64,000 nt of DNA from Chitinophagaceae bacterium UBA1953 (GCA_002336115.1 DDEN01000057.1:290806-354805), one strand, 5' to 3'. Shown: positions 34,980 through 44,506, counted from the stretch's first letter. Numbers and translations: made by a program. Notes: generated by a model from the sequence alone, not told the origin.

Positions 34980-36776
34980 ATGAAAAAGATTTTCATGATT
35001 TCATTACTGGTCATTTTGCAGCAGATGCTGAATGCTCAAACAACAGACAAACGTCTTGCAGGAATTGACACGTTCATTACCCGGGTTTTAAAAGAGTGGA
35101 ATGCAGCCGGTGTTACAGTTGCAGTAGTTGAAAAAAACAAAATACTTATGACCAAAGGATTTGGTTATAAAGACTATGAAAACAAAATTCCGGCTACTGA
35201 AAATACGTTGTTTGCAATTGGCAGTTGCACCAAAGCATTTACTTCATCATTACTGAGTTTTGCAATAAAAGAAGGGAAACTTGATATTGATAAACCCGTT
35301 ACGCAATACTTACCCGAGCTTCGTTTTATTAATGATGAACTGAATAACAATGTTACTACAAGAGATATGATGTGCCACCGCACAGGTCTTCCCCGTCATG
35401 ATCTTGCGTGGTACGGAGCAAAGTCAAGCCGTGACAGTTTATTATACATCATACGTTTCTTTGAACCAACAGCACCACTAAGACAGGCATGGCAATACAA
35501 CAATTTTATGTTTCTTGCACAAGGTGTACTTGCACAGAAAATTTATGGAAAAAGCTGGGAAGAACAAATCAGAGAAAAATTGTTCACTCCGCTTGGCATG
35601 ACATCGAGCAACACATCCATGATTGATTATGAAAAAGCAGATGATTATTCGTTTGGCTATAAAGAAAAAGATGGCTCAATTAAGAAAATGAAATTTGCCA
35701 ATATTGATGCGTTTGCTCCTGCAGGTGCAATTAACTCCAATGCAAAAGACATGGCTAACTGGGTAATGATGTGGATTAACGGAGGCAAGTTTAACGGCAA
35801 GGAAATTATACCTGCAACTTATTATAACCAGGCTATCAGTTCACAAATGATTATCGGTGCCGGGTTACCATCAAAAGAACAACCTGATGTATTCTTTAGT
35901 AATTATGGTATTGCTTGGTTTCTTGCAAATTACCGTGGTCATTACCGTGTTGAGCATGGAGGAAATATTGATGGCTTTAGTACAAGCACCAGTTTCTTTC
36001 CATCAGACAGTATCGGCATTTTTGTTTCAGTGAATCAGAACGGCTCTGCTGTTCCCGGCATTATCCGAAATAACATTGCCGACAGGCTTCTTGGTTTGAA
36101 ATATAAAGACTGGCAGCACATTCAACGTTCCGCTTATGAAAAAAATATTGCTGCGGCAAAAGAACTCATTAAAGCCGATAGTACTCAACGTAAGCTTGGA
36201 ACAAAACCATCGCATGGAATAAATGATTATACCGGTACTTATACCAATGAAGGTTACGGAACAATTTTAATTGAATCAAACAAAGACACGCTTACTGCAA
36301 AATTCAACGGATTAACATTTAAAGTAAAACATTATCATTACGATTACTTTAATTTCATTCCTGTTGATGACGGTATGGATGCAGATGAAAATGATGCGAT
36401 GAAAGGTTTGTTCAGCATTAATGTAAAAGGCGATATTGAATCGTTATCATTACCCATGCAGGCAGGAGTAAAAGACATCGTGTTTAAAAAGAAAATTGAA
36501 ACCATTGAAGTAAGCAAAGCCGATCTTGAAAAATATGTAGGCGAATATCAATTGCCGGGCATGCTGGCAAAGGTTTATATCAAAGGCGAAAAAACATTAA
36601 TGGTGCTGGTTCCGGGTCAGCCCGATTATGAATTGCTGCCCATTAAAAAAGATCTGTTCAATTTTAAAATACTGAGCGGCTTCAGTGTAAGATTTGAAAA
36701 AGATACGAATGGAGAAACAACTGCATTGTATTTTATTCAACCTAACGGAACATTTAAAGCAACAAGAAAAAAATAG
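34980..36776 (+). CDS. Exported serine beta-lactamase-like hydrolase
   Basis: 598 residues with a signal peptide (cleaved near residue 20, LNAQ). The class C beta-lactamase/esterase core (about 25-370) has the Ser82-x-x-Lys85 motif (SCTK), Tyr173-Asn-Asn, and His326-Gly-Gly in place of KTG. After it comes a DUF3471-like beta domain (about 400-598). Such proteins act as peptidases or esterases more often than as antibiotic-degrading enzymes. Substrate unknown. The GNAT gene begins 6 bases after the stop, so they are co-transcribed. Confidence 0.9.
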   Translation: MKKIFMISLLVILQQMLNAQTTDKRLAGIDTFITRVLKEWNAAGVTVAVVEKNKILMTKGFGYKDYENKIPATENTLFAIGSCTKAFTSSLLSFAIKEGKLDIDKPVTQYLPELRFINDELNNNVTTRDMMCHRTGLPRHDLAWYGAKSSRDSLLYIIRFFEPTAPLRQAWQYNNFMFLAQGVLAQKIYGKSWEEQIREKLFTPLGMTSSNTSMIDYEKADDYSFGYKEKDGSIKKMKFANIDAFAPAGAINSNAKDMANWVMMWINGGKFNGKEIIPATYYNQAISSQMIIGAGLPSKEQPDVFFSNYGIAWFLANYRGHYRVEHGGNIDGFSTSTSFFPSDSIGIFVSVNQNGSAVPGIIRNNIADRLLGLKYKDWQHIQRSAYEKNIAAAKELIKADSTQRKLGTKPSHGINDYTGTYTNEGYGTILIESNKDTLTAKFNGLTFKVKHYHYDYFNFIPVDDGMDADENDAMKGLFSINVKGDIESLSLPMQAGVKDIVFKKKIETIEVSKADLEKYVGEYQLPGMLAKVYIKGEKTLMVLVPGQPDYELLPIKKDLFNFKILSGFSVRFEKDTNGETTALYFIQPNGTFKATRKK

Positions 36777-36782
36777 GAACGA

Positions 36783-37226
36783 ATGATTATAAGAAGAGCA
36801 GAAAAAAAAGATTGTCCCAGGTTACTTGAATTAGTAACCGAACTTGCTGTGTATGAAAAAGCACCGCTGGAAGTAACTGTTACATTACAGCATTTTGAAG
36901 AAAGCGGATTTGGCAGTAACCCTGTTTGGTGGGCATTTGTAGCAGAAGAAAATAATATTGTTCTTGGCTTTGCTTTGTATTATATCCGTTATTCAACCTG
37001 GAAAGGTCAGCGTATGTATTTAGAAGATATTCTAGTAACCGAAGAAGCAAGAGGCAAAGGAATTGGCAAACTGTTAATGGATCGGCTTATTATTGAAGCA
37101 AAAGAAAAAAGTTTCAATGGCATTACATGGCAGGTACTGGAATGGAATGAACCGGCAATTAATTTTTATAAAAAATACAATGCATCTTTTGATCCCGAAT
37201 GGGTCAACGTCAGCATCAGTTTATAA
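36783..37226 (+). CDS. GNAT-family N-acetyltransferase (diamine acetyltransferase-like)
   Basis: 147 residues, one GNAT domain. The acetyl-CoA pyrophosphate loop reads EEARGKGIGKLLM. WKGQRMYLEDILV and the C-terminal WNEPAINFYKK segment, with a Trp-Val end, resemble spermidine/spermine or diamine N-acetyltransferases. The likely substrate is a small amine, by similarity only. Bidirectional terminator downstream. Confidence 0.88.
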   Translation: MIIRRAEKKDCPRLLELVTELAVYEKAPLEVTVTLQHFEESGFGSNPVWWAFVAEENNIVLGFALYYIRYSTWKGQRMYLEDILVTEEARGKGIGKLLMDRLIIEAKEKSFNGITWQVLEWNEPAINFYKKYNASFDPEWVNVSISL

Positions 37227-37231
37227 ATAAG

Positions 37232-37264
37232 AAAAGGGATCAGAAATCTGATCCCTTTTCTTTA
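37232..37264. terminator. Bidirectional terminator between GNAT gene and fabD
   Basis: AAAAGGGATCAGA/TCTGATCCCTTTT forms a long, nearly perfect stem with A-run and T-run on either side, serving both converging genes. Confidence 0.92.
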
Positions 37265-37280
37265 TAATTGATTTTAGTTT

Positions 37281-38171
37281 TTAGCTTACGCCTTCAACAA
37301 TCATCTCTTTATTAATCTTCTGCACCAGGCCCTGTAACACTTTACCCGGACCAACTTCTGTAAACTTACTTGCACCATCAGCAATCATTGCCTGTACACT
37401 TTGTGTCCAGCGTACTGCACCTGTTAACTGATCAATCAGGTTTTGTTTTATTTCATCCTTATCAAGTACAGCTTTTGCTACTACGTTTTGGTAAATAGCA
37501 CATTGCGGCGCATAAAAATTCGTACTCTCAATTTTTGCTTTTAATTCTTCCCTTGCCGGTACCATTAACGGGCTGTGAAATGCACCACCAACCGGTAACA
37601 CCAATGCTCTCTTTGCACCGGCTGCTTTCATTCTTTCGCAGGCAATTTCAATTCCTTTTAATGAACCGCTGATTACCAATTGTCCGGGACAATTGAAATT
37701 GGCAGGCACAACAATTTCGCTTGTTTCATCCTGTACCTGTTTGCATATTTCTTCCACTTTTTCATCAGCTAAAGCAAGTACTGCAGCCATTGTTGAGGGA
37801 TTTTTTTCACAAGCTTTCTGCATAGCTGTTGCACGTACACTTACAAGTTGCAATGCATCTGCAAAACTCAACACACCGTTTGCAACCAATGCACTGAACT
37901 CACCGAGCGAGTGACCGGCAACCATATCCGGTTTTGCACTTCCAATGCTTTTATATGCAATAACTGAATGAAGAAATACGGCAGGCTGTGTAACATTGGT
38001 TTGCTTCAGATCTTCATCTGTTCCTGAAAACATAATTTCAGAAATACGAAATCCCAATATTTCATTTGCCTGTTCAAAAAGTTTTTGAGCCGAAACGCTT
38101 CCATCAAATAAATTCTTTCCCATTCCACTGAATTGAGAACCCTGTCCCGGAAATACAAATGCGTGTTTCAT
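37281..38171 (-). CDS. fabD: Malonyl-CoA:ACP transacylase
   Basis: 296 residues. Loads malonyl groups onto acyl-carrier protein. The N-terminal FPGQGSQFSGMGK motif, nucleophile Ser88 in GHSLGEFSA, the conserved Gln in NVTQPAVFL and the active-site His in GGAFHSPLM are all in place. It has its own TATTTTTG element upstream, next to the folE terminator. No acpP or fabF is adjacent. Confidence 0.96.
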   Translation of the reverse strand: MKHAFVFPGQGSQFSGMGKNLFDGSVSAQKLFEQANEILGFRISEIMFSGTDEDLKQTNVTQPAVFLHSVIAYKSIGSAKPDMVAGHSLGEFSALVANGVLSFADALQLVSVRATAMQKACEKNPSTMAAVLALADEKVEEICKQVQDETSEIVVPANFNCPGQLVISGSLKGIEIACERMKAAGAKRALVLPVGGAFHSPLMVPAREELKAKIESTNFYAPQCAIYQNVVAKAVLDKDEIKQNLIDQLTGAVRWTQSVQAMIADGASKFTEVGPGKVLQGLVQKINKEMIVEGVS

Positions 38172-38188
38172 AATAAATATTTATTCGC

Positions 38189-38196
38189 CAAAAATA
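38189..38196 (-). promoter_or_regulatory. -7 element for fabD
   Basis: TATTTTTG on the minus strand fits TAnnTTTG, 17 bases before the ATG at 38171. Confidence 0.5.
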
Positions 38197-38197
38197 A

Positions 38198-38234
38198 AGA
38201 AGTCTGTTGCATTAATTACAACAGACTTCTTTTT
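38198..38234 (-). terminator. Terminator of folE
   Basis: The stem AAGTCTGTTG/CAACAGACTT is followed by T-rich sequence on the minus strand, just past the folE stop at 38251. Confidence 0.9.
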
Positions 38235-38250
38235 ATGAAAATAATCAGTT

Positions 38251-38847
38251 TTAACTGAACTTTCCAGAAATCAGTTTCAGAAATTCACTTCTCGTAGGTT
38301 CTTTCTGAAATACCCCTGAAAAAGCTGATGTGGTTGTAACTGAATTTTGTTTCTGCACACCACGCATCATCATACACAAATGCTGCGCTTCAATTACAAC
38401 TGCAACGCCTAACGGATTCAACGATTCATCAATAGCATTTAATATCTGAGTAGTTAATCTTTCCTGCACCTGTAACCTGCGTGAATAAACATCTACCACT
38501 CTTGCAAGTTTGCTTAAACCGGTAATCCATCCGTTAGGAATATATGCAATATGTGCTTTACCAAAAAAAGGAAGCATATGATGTTCGCACATGCTGTACA
38601 GCTCTATATCTTTTACAATTACCATCTCACTTACCTCTTCATGAAACTTAGCGCTTTCAAGAATTGCTTTGGCATCCATGTGATAGCCCTGTGTCATAAA
38701 TTGCATTGCCTTTGCTACACGTTCAGGTGTTTTCAGCAAACCTTCACGATCGGCATCTTCACCAAGTAATGCAATTGCATTTCTGTAGTTTGTTATTAAA
38801 CCGGAAGTAATTTCTTCGTCGTACTGTTCTGTTTTTTTGTAAGCCAT
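38251..38847 (-). CDS. folE: GTP cyclohydrolase I
   Basis: 198 residues. Converts GTP to 7,8-dihydroneopterin triphosphate, the entry step for folate, tetrahydrobiopterin and queuosine. YSMCEHHMLPFFGKAHIAYIP contains the zinc Cys and His, and the catalytic His is in the same block; the C-terminal QHLCMMMRGVQK supplies the second zinc Cys. Two pterin synthase genes lie directly upstream on the same strand, so the three may act in one pathway. Confidence 0.96.
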   Translation of the reverse strand: MAYKKTEQYDEEITSGLITNYRNAIALLGEDADREGLLKTPERVAKAMQFMTQGYHMDAKAILESAKFHEEVSEMVIVKDIELYSMCEHHMLPFFGKAHIAYIPNGWITGLSKLARVVDVYSRRLQVQERLTTQILNAIDESLNPLGVAVVIEAQHLCMMMRGVQKQNSVTTTSAFSGVFQKEPTRSEFLKLISGKFS

Positions 38848-38945
38848 AAAATAGTATATGGTTATTATTTTGTTACAAGCTTTAGTTCATTCTTCATCTG
38901 CATTGGCGTCGCACTCTTGTACCGGGTATCTCTATTCAACTTTCT

Positions 38946-39359
38946 TTACACAGGATATTCAACAAAATTCCTGGGCGTTTCATACAAACGCACCTGCATA
39001 TCCTTATCAGCAGCAATATGTGGCCTTAGTAAATCATAAATCGCAATTGCAATATTTTCTGCTGTGGGGTTAAGTTGTTTAAATTCTTCCGTATCAAGGT
39101 TCAGATTTTTATGATCGAACCTGCTATGTATTTCCCGTTGAATCAGTTCGCTCAGTTCTTTCATATCCATCACATAACCTGTTTCAGCATCAGGTACACC
39201 GGTTACCTTAACAACTAGTTCATAATTATGCCCATGAAAAGAAGGGTTATTGCATTTACCAAACACGGCATCATTTTTTTCATTGCTCCATGAAGGATTA
39301 TACAATCTGTGAGCTGCATTAAAATGTTCGTGTCTGAAAATAGATACCTTCTTTTGCAT
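38946..39359 (-). CDS. 6-pyruvoyltetrahydropterin/6-carboxytetrahydropterin synthase family
   Basis: 137 residues. Acts on dihydroneopterin triphosphate. Zinc ligands are His17 (NAAH), His42 and His44 (FHGHN), the catalytic Cys is Cys36 (KCNNPSFHGH) and the substrate Glu lies in the C-terminal LYETPRN. The CNNP-x-x-HGHNY form is closer to pyruvoyl-pterin synthases than to E. coli QueD, but the product (biopterin or queuosine precursor) cannot be fixed by eye. Paralogue next door at 39418. Confidence 0.88.
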   Translation of the reverse strand: MQKKVSIFRHEHFNAAHRLYNPSWSNEKNDAVFGKCNNPSFHGHNYELVVKVTGVPDAETGYVMDMKELSELIQREIHSRFDHKNLNLDTEEFKQLNPTAENIAIAIYDLLRPHIAADKDMQVRLYETPRNFVEYPV

Positions 39360-39417
39360 TTGATGTTATAAGAATGAACAGATAAAGTAAACTATAACAA
39401 GTTACTGCGTAAAAAGT

Positions 39418-39828
39418 TTACTCACCAAAATATTCTACGTAAATACGTGGTGTTTCGTAAAGTTTTACACAATGAAGATATACGCCTTCCGGTAAATGCG
39501 GAGCTAACTGCTGCCAGATAGCAACAGCAAGATTTTCGGTTGAACACATTTTGTTCCGCATAAAATTAACATCAAGGTTCAGGTTTTTATGATCGAGCTT
39601 TTCAACCACATGAACTTTTATCAGCTCACTTAGTTTTTTTACATCAAATAAAAAACCGGTATCGGGGTCAACCTTTCCTTTTACAGTTACATACAAATCA
39701 AAGTTGTGTCCATGCCAGTTTTCATTGGCACAAATACCAAAAACAGCTTCATTTTTTTCACGGCTCCAGTTAGGATTGAAAAGTTTGTGGGCTGCATTAA
39801 AATGTTCAAGTCGTGTTAAGTAAACCAT
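39418..39828 (-). CDS. 6-pyruvoyltetrahydropterin/6-carboxytetrahydropterin synthase family, second copy
   Basis: 136 residues, aligned over its full length with the downstream copy. Zinc ligands His14, His39 and His41, catalytic Cys33 (ICANENWHGH), and the substrate Glu in KLYETPRIYVEY are retained, so both copies look active. The Cys loop differs (CANENW against CNNPSF), which suggests different substrates or products. The first gene of the pterin cluster, with a TAACTTTGC element upstream. Confidence 0.88.
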   Translation of the reverse strand: MVYLTRLEHFNAAHKLFNPNWSREKNEAVFGICANENWHGHNFDLYVTVKGKVDPDTGFLFDVKKLSELIKVHVVEKLDHKNLNLDVNFMRNKMCSTENLAVAIWQQLAPHLPEGVYLHCVKLYETPRIYVEYFGE

Positions 39829-39879
39829 GCTTCACTTATTTGCTTTCCTCACAGCAATTGGGCGGAGGAAAAATGAGGC

Positions 39880-39888
39880 GCAAAGTTA
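39880..39888 (-). promoter_or_regulatory. -7 element for the pterin synthase gene
   Basis: TAACTTTGC on the minus strand fits TAnnTTTG, about 50 bases before the ATG at 39828. Confidence 0.5.
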
Positions 39889-39945
39889 ATGAGATTAAAG
39901 CATTTTACAGGTATCCCGATTTTTGACTATTCTTGCTAAAAAAAG

Positions 39946-40602
39946 ATGAACTGCCTCGTACTTTCATCCACCATTTTTGAAATAAAGCCTTTTATTGAAT
40001 ATTGCCGCAACAGCAATAAGCTTGATCATCTCGATCTGCAGCTTGAATTTGTTATTGGCGGTGTTGGCCAGGTAAATACAACTTATGCTTTAATGAAATA
40101 TTTGCAGATGAAGCGACCCGATGTTGTTGTCATGGCTGGCATTGCAGGTTCCTTTACATCAAAATTACAGTTAGGTGATGTAGTGGTGGTAAAAGATGAA
40201 GTAATGGCTGATCTTGGTGTGCAGGAAAAAGATGGTTACAAAGATGTGTTTGATCTGAACCTGATTGCATCCAATCAATCTCCATTCAGCAAAAAGAAAC
40301 TCGTTAATCCATCTTCCGAATACCTCAAAAGAACTAAACTCAAAAAAGTAAGTGGTGTAACTGTAAACCAGGTAACCAGTTCAAAAAAAACTGCCGAACT
40401 TTACCAATTGAAATACAAAGCAGCAATTGAAAGTATGGAAGGTGCTGCACTGCATTTTGTTTGTATAAAAGAAAACATTCCTTTCCTGCAGATTAGGAGC
40501 ATTTCAAATTATGTGGGCGAACGCAACAAAAAGAAATGGAAAGTAAAGGAAGCTGTTGAACAGTTAAATATTGAATTAACAAGGTTTGTTGAAAGCCTTT
40601 AA
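39946..40602 (+). CDS. mqnB: Futalosine hydrolase
   Basis: 218 residues. Removes adenine/hypoxanthine from (aminodeoxy)futalosine in the alternative menaquinone pathway. It belongs to the nucleoside phosphorylase/MTAN fold: GGVGQVNTTYAL near the start, VVMAGIAGSF, and the catalytic region ESMEGAALHFVC with conserved Glu-Ser-Met-Glu. mqnD follows 12 bases later, which supports this call over a plain MTA nucleosidase. Confidence 0.93.
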   Translation: MNCLVLSSTIFEIKPFIEYCRNSNKLDHLDLQLEFVIGGVGQVNTTYALMKYLQMKRPDVVVMAGIAGSFTSKLQLGDVVVVKDEVMADLGVQEKDGYKDVFDLNLIASNQSPFSKKKLVNPSSEYLKRTKLKKVSGVTVNQVTSSKKTAELYQLKYKAAIESMEGAALHFVCIKENIPFLQIRSISNYVGERNKKKWKVKEAVEQLNIELTRFVESL

Positions 40603-40614
40603 CACAGATAGAAA

Positions 40615-41412
40615 ATGAAATTAACCATCGGTTTTTCACCATGTCCAAACGATACATTCATCTTTGATGCATTGGTGAACAACAAAATTGATACGGAAGG
40701 GCTGGAATTTGATGCTGTACTTGAAGATGTGCAAACACTTAACGAGTGGGCATTGCAGGGCAAACTTGATTTTTCAAAAATCAGCTATGGTGTTTATCCA
40801 CTTGTACTGAATAATTATAATTTACTGAAAAGCGGTGGCGCTTTAGGCAAAGGTGTAGGACCATTGCTTATTTCCAAACGTACAATAGAAAATTTTGAAG
40901 AAGAAATAAAACATCTTTCAATTGCTGTTCCAGGAAAAAACACAACTGCACATTTTCTCTTTTCACAGGCATTTCCGCAGGCTAAAAACAAACAGTTCAT
41001 GATTTTTCATGAAATTGAAGAAGCTGTATTGAGCGGCAAAGTTGATGCAGGCGTAATCATTCATGAGAACCGTTTTACCTACCAGCAGAAAGGATTGGTG
41101 AAGCTGATTGATCTTGGCGAATACTGGGAAAAAACAACAGGCTTTCCGATTCCCTTAGGCGGAATCATTGCAAATAAACGCATTGATGAAACTGTTCAGA
41201 AAAAAGTGGAGCAGTTGATTTTTAAAAGTCTTCAATATGCCTTTGAGCATTACCCGCTTATTACTGATTATGTAAAACAGCATTCGCAGGAAATGAGTGA
41301 AGATGTAATGCGCCAGCACATAGATTTATATGTTAACCACTATTCGCTTGACTTAGGGGAAGAAGGAATGAATGCAGTTGAACAAATGATGAAAGTTGTG
41401 GCTGCCCAGTAA
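40615..41412 (+). CDS. mqnD: 1,4-dihydroxy-6-naphthoate synthase
   Basis: 265 residues. Acts late in the futalosine pathway, making dihydroxynaphthoate from cyclic dehypoxanthinyl futalosine. IGFSPCPNDTFIFDALV at the N-terminus is the family signature, with a periplasmic-binding-like fold and a His in VIIHENRFTY acting in catalysis. The pair mqnB-mqnD shows that the organism makes menaquinone by this route; mqnA and mqnC are not in view. It ends 2 bases from the convergent photolyase gene. Confidence 0.95.
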   Translation: MKLTIGFSPCPNDTFIFDALVNNKIDTEGLEFDAVLEDVQTLNEWALQGKLDFSKISYGVYPLVLNNYNLLKSGGALGKGVGPLLISKRTIENFEEEIKHLSIAVPGKNTTAHFLFSQAFPQAKNKQFMIFHEIEEAVLSGKVDAGVIIHENRFTYQQKGLVKLIDLGEYWEKTTGFPIPLGGIIANKRIDETVQKKVEQLIFKSLQYAFEHYPLITDYVKQHSQEMSEDVMRQHIDLYVNHYSLDLGEEGMNAVEQMMKVVAAQ

Positions 41413-41414
41413 AA

Positions 41415-42725
41415 TTATTTTTTCAGTACCTCAGCATAAGTTCGCAAACATCGTTTCCTTGCCAATTCATGTTCAACTATTGGCTTTGGATAATTAAACC
41501 CTTCAAATTCCGGCACCCATTTTCGTATATAGTTTAATTCAGCATCAAACTTCTTCGTTTGAAGATATGGATTAAAAACCCGGAAATATGGAGCTGCATC
41601 ACAACCACTCCCCGCAGCCCACTGCCATCCTCCATTATTTGCTGCCAGATCAAAATCAAGAAGTTTTTTTGCAAAATAAGCTTCGCCCCAACGCCAGTCA
41701 ATCAGCAAATGCTTTGTTAGGAAAGAAGCAACAATCATACGTACACGGTTGTGCATAAAGCCGGTTGCGTTCAGCTCTCTCATTCCCGCATCTACAATCG
41801 GGTAACCCGTTTGACCATTACACCACTTTTGAAACTCTTCTTCATTATTTCTCCACTGTATAAAATCATATTCAGCCCTGAACGATTTTCCTGCACCTAC
41901 TTGTGGGAAATGCCACAGAATCATATGATAAAAATCCCGCCAAATAAGTTCATTCAAAAAAGTCTCACTCATTTGTGCCGTATGCCTGGCCAGTTCACGA
42001 ATGCTGATTGTTCCAAACCGGAGATGTACACTTAAACGAGTTGTTCCATTTGCTGAAGGAATATCCCGCTGCTCTTTATATTTTCTGATCAGCTCATCCC
42101 TGATAAAAGGTTTTTCAAATTGCAGCTCTGTTTTTTGAAAACCAATTTGCTGCAATGTTGGAATTACAACGGGTGACTGCTTAAAGAAGTGTTCGAAATA
42201 CTTTTCAGTAGGATAACTTTTTAAATAAAACTCTTTGAGAACAGCTTTCCATTTTTTACTGTAAGGAGTAAACACAGTATAAGGCTTTCCATCATCTTTC
42301 AGAACCTCATCTTTCTCAAAAACAACCTGATCTTTATATGTATGAAATGCAATATCCTGCCTGTTTAAAAACAGGTGTATTTCCTCATCTCTCTCCTTTG
42401 CATAAGGTTCGTAATCATGATTTGCGAAAATCTGGTCAATATCATACTTTGAGCTTAACTGATAAAACATCTCAAGTGCTGTACCATGATAAACCTCAAG
42501 AGAGCTTCCCATTGCAACAAGTTGTTCCTGCATCACGGAAAGCGCCCGGTGAATAAAGTCAACTCTTTTATCATGACGATCTTCCAACTGGTCAAGAATT
42601 GTTCGATCAAAAACAAATACAGTAACAACAGGTAAACCGCTTTTTAATGCGTGGTATAATGCTGCATGATCATGCAATCGTAAATCACGACGAAACCAGC
42701 AGATATTTACTTTTTGAGAAGACAT
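41415..42725 (-). CDS. Deoxyribodipyrimidine photolyase
   Basis: 436 residues of the photolyase/cryptochrome family. The N-terminal alpha/beta domain (WFRRDLRLHDHAAL) binds the antenna, and the C-terminal FAD domain has LNELIWRDFYHMILW, TGYPIVDAGMRELNATGFMHNRVRM and DFDLAANNGGWQWAAGSGCDAAPYFR-type blocks in which the FAD-contacting Asp/Asn and conserved Trp residues are visible. This fits a class I CPD photolyase; a cryptochrome role cannot be excluded. Confidence 0.93.
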   Translation of the reverse strand: MSSQKVNICWFRRDLRLHDHAALYHALKSGLPVVTVFVFDRTILDQLEDRHDKRVDFIHRALSVMQEQLVAMGSSLEVYHGTALEMFYQLSSKYDIDQIFANHDYEPYAKERDEEIHLFLNRQDIAFHTYKDQVVFEKDEVLKDDGKPYTVFTPYSKKWKAVLKEFYLKSYPTEKYFEHFFKQSPVVIPTLQQIGFQKTELQFEKPFIRDELIRKYKEQRDIPSANGTTRLSVHLRFGTISIRELARHTAQMSETFLNELIWRDFYHMILWHFPQVGAGKSFRAEYDFIQWRNNEEEFQKWCNGQTGYPIVDAGMRELNATGFMHNRVRMIVASFLTKHLLIDWRWGEAYFAKKLLDFDLAANNGGWQWAAGSGCDAAPYFRVFNPYLQTKKFDAELNYIRKWVPEFEGFNYPKPIVEHELARKRCLRTYAEVLKK

Positions 42726-42756
42726 GAATTGTATAACAAAAAGGGCTACTGATTGT

Positions 42757-43584
42757 TCAGGAAAACAAAGGAGAAATTTGTTCTTTAAATATAATTGCTG
42801 CTTCCCTGCATGTGTAAGATTTATTACCTAAAGATTTAACCCAGCGCATACCATTAAAGGCATTGGTTAAAAACAATTCATCAGCATGTAACAGATCTTC
42901 GATCATAAAAGAGCCTTCTTTAACATCCAGCTTTTCTATAAGATAATTTCTCATAACGCCTGCCACACAACCCTCTTTTAAACGAGGTGTATGAATAATA
43001 CCATCTTTTATAAAAAAAACATTGGCAATTGTTGCATCACAAATATGATTATTCTGGTTTAACAGAATGGCCTCATTCCACTGCTGAAGTTTGGCAAACT
43101 GGGCAGCCATGGCATAAAGCAGGTAATTATTATGCTTCAGATTGGAAAATGCATCACAACTTTTCCATCCATCGGTATAAATGCCAGCCACCAGTCCGTT
43201 TTCATTAAGTACAACTGTAGTTTGTTCAACCGGCCAGCACTGAATAAGATAATGAAATGCTGATGATGGTTTTCCCCATATGCCACCTTCACCCTTAAAA
43301 ACAGTAATTCTAACCCTGGCATTATGTAAACAATAATTTTTTTGCGCCAGTAAAAAAACTTCCTCTTTCAATTTCTGTTGAGAGAAATGTACAGGAACAG
43401 AAAAATATAATTGTGGTAATGATTGAATCAACCTTTTCCAATGCCAATCCCAAAGCGGCATTTCGTTTTTCCATAAATGAATTGTCTCAAACAATCCTTC
43501 TCCATATCTGAATGATCGGTTGTCAGGATGAATAACATGCCCCTCATTACTAACCATTTTTCCGTCGAAATTGTAACTTATCAT
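42757..43584 (-). CDS. Class IV aminotransferase (aminodeoxychorismate lyase-like)
   Basis: 275 residues of the fold-type IV PLP family. NRSFRYGEGLFETI is the N-terminal family motif, the cofactor Lys lies in SNLKHNNYLL, and NHICDATIANVFFI with PRLKEGCVAGVMR forms the rest of the active site. Branched-chain aminotransferases and PabC both fit this plan; the length and the SNLK motif favour 4-amino-4-deoxychorismate lyase (folate synthesis). pabA/B is not adjacent. 31 bases upstream of the photolyase gene in the same direction. Confidence 0.82.
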   Translation of the reverse strand: MISYNFDGKMVSNEGHVIHPDNRSFRYGEGLFETIHLWKNEMPLWDWHWKRLIQSLPQLYFSVPVHFSQQKLKEEVFLLAQKNYCLHNARVRITVFKGEGGIWGKPSSAFHYLIQCWPVEQTTVVLNENGLVAGIYTDGWKSCDAFSNLKHNNYLLYAMAAQFAKLQQWNEAILLNQNNHICDATIANVFFIKDGIIHTPRLKEGCVAGVMRNYLIEKLDVKEGSFMIEDLLHADELFLTNAFNGMRWVKSLGNKSYTCREAAIIFKEQISPLFS

Positions 43585-43673
43585 CGTCTACGATTATAGA
43601 ACGAATTTAAACAAAGCGGCGACACTTTTCAGCATCGCCTCATATTGTTATACAGTTGGTTTCGGTAAATACC

Positions 43674-44366
43674 TTATCCCTCAATAATATTATTTTTTAC
43701 AGCATACAGAATTAAACCTGCTGTAGAACGTGCTCCAATTTTTGATTTGAGTTTATCTCGTATTGCTTCAACGGTACGGGGACTGAGATCAACTATATCT
43801 GCAATTTCCTTCGTACTTTTTTCTTCACACATTAAACGAAGTATGGTAATTTCTTTATCGTTAAGCTTAACATCATGGCCCATCATCGAATCGCTTTGTC
43901 GTTTCATTTTAAGACCATCAATCAATGCCTTATTTGTAAGTGCATTGAAAAAGTACTCCTGTTCATGGCATGTTCTTATTGCCTCATAAATAACTTCACT
44001 ATCAGAGTTTTTTGTGAGATAAGAATTAGCTCCCAGTTCCATTAACCTGGTAATCATTGTATGCTCATCATGCATAGTAAGCATAATGATCTTAATATCG
44101 GGGTAAAGCTTTTTAACTTCGGGCAAAGTGGCGATGCCATCCATGATTGGCATTTGTACATCAAGCAGAATAACATCAGGCTGTATTGATTTCAGCATAT
44201 TCAGCAAGTGCATACCATTATCAGCTTCAAATATGACATTAATATCTTTTTTCATACTTAAAGCGGTCCTCACACCTGCACGGTAAAGCACATGATCGTC
44301 GGTAATGGCTACTTTTATAATATCTGTGGATTGTTCGTTTGGTTTAATGGTTTTCATTGCATACAT
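43674..44366 (-). CDS. NarL/FixJ-type response regulator
   Basis: 230 residues: a receiver domain (about 16-135; acidic pair Asp23-Asp24, phosphorylated Asp69 in ILLDVQMP, later Thr and Lys in LTMHDE and YLTKNSD) and a LuxR-type helix-turn-helix (KEITILRLMCEEKSTKEIAD, then SPRTVEAIRDKLKSKIG). It is close to the regulators at 44507 and 48040. No kinase lies on this strand beside it. Methionine 4 is an alternative start. Confidence 0.93.
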   Translation of the reverse strand: MYAMKTIKPNEQSTDIIKVAITDDHVLYRAGVRTALSMKKDINVIFEADNGMHLLNMLKSIQPDVILLDVQMPIMDGIATLPEVKKLYPDIKIIMLTMHDEHTMITRLMELGANSYLTKNSDSEVIYEAIRTCHEQEYFFNALTNKALIDGLKMKRQSDSMMGHDVKLNDKEITILRLMCEEKSTKEIADIVDLSPRTVEAIRDKLKSKIGARSTAGLILYAVKNNIIEG

Positions 44367-44506
44367 AGGATATGGTTAAAGTATTTTTAATTATTTCACA
44401 ACGCAATTTGGCTATTTTTAACCGTTTTTTTATCGGTATTACTACCTGAATTTCTCTATGTGGTTTTTACGATTCCTAATTGATTTGGCCTGCCAATTGC
44501 CGTCGT

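Noticed and set aside
38858..39073. 71-codon plus-strand frame
   Set aside because: It overlaps the 3' end of the pterin synthase gene in antisense and has no support.
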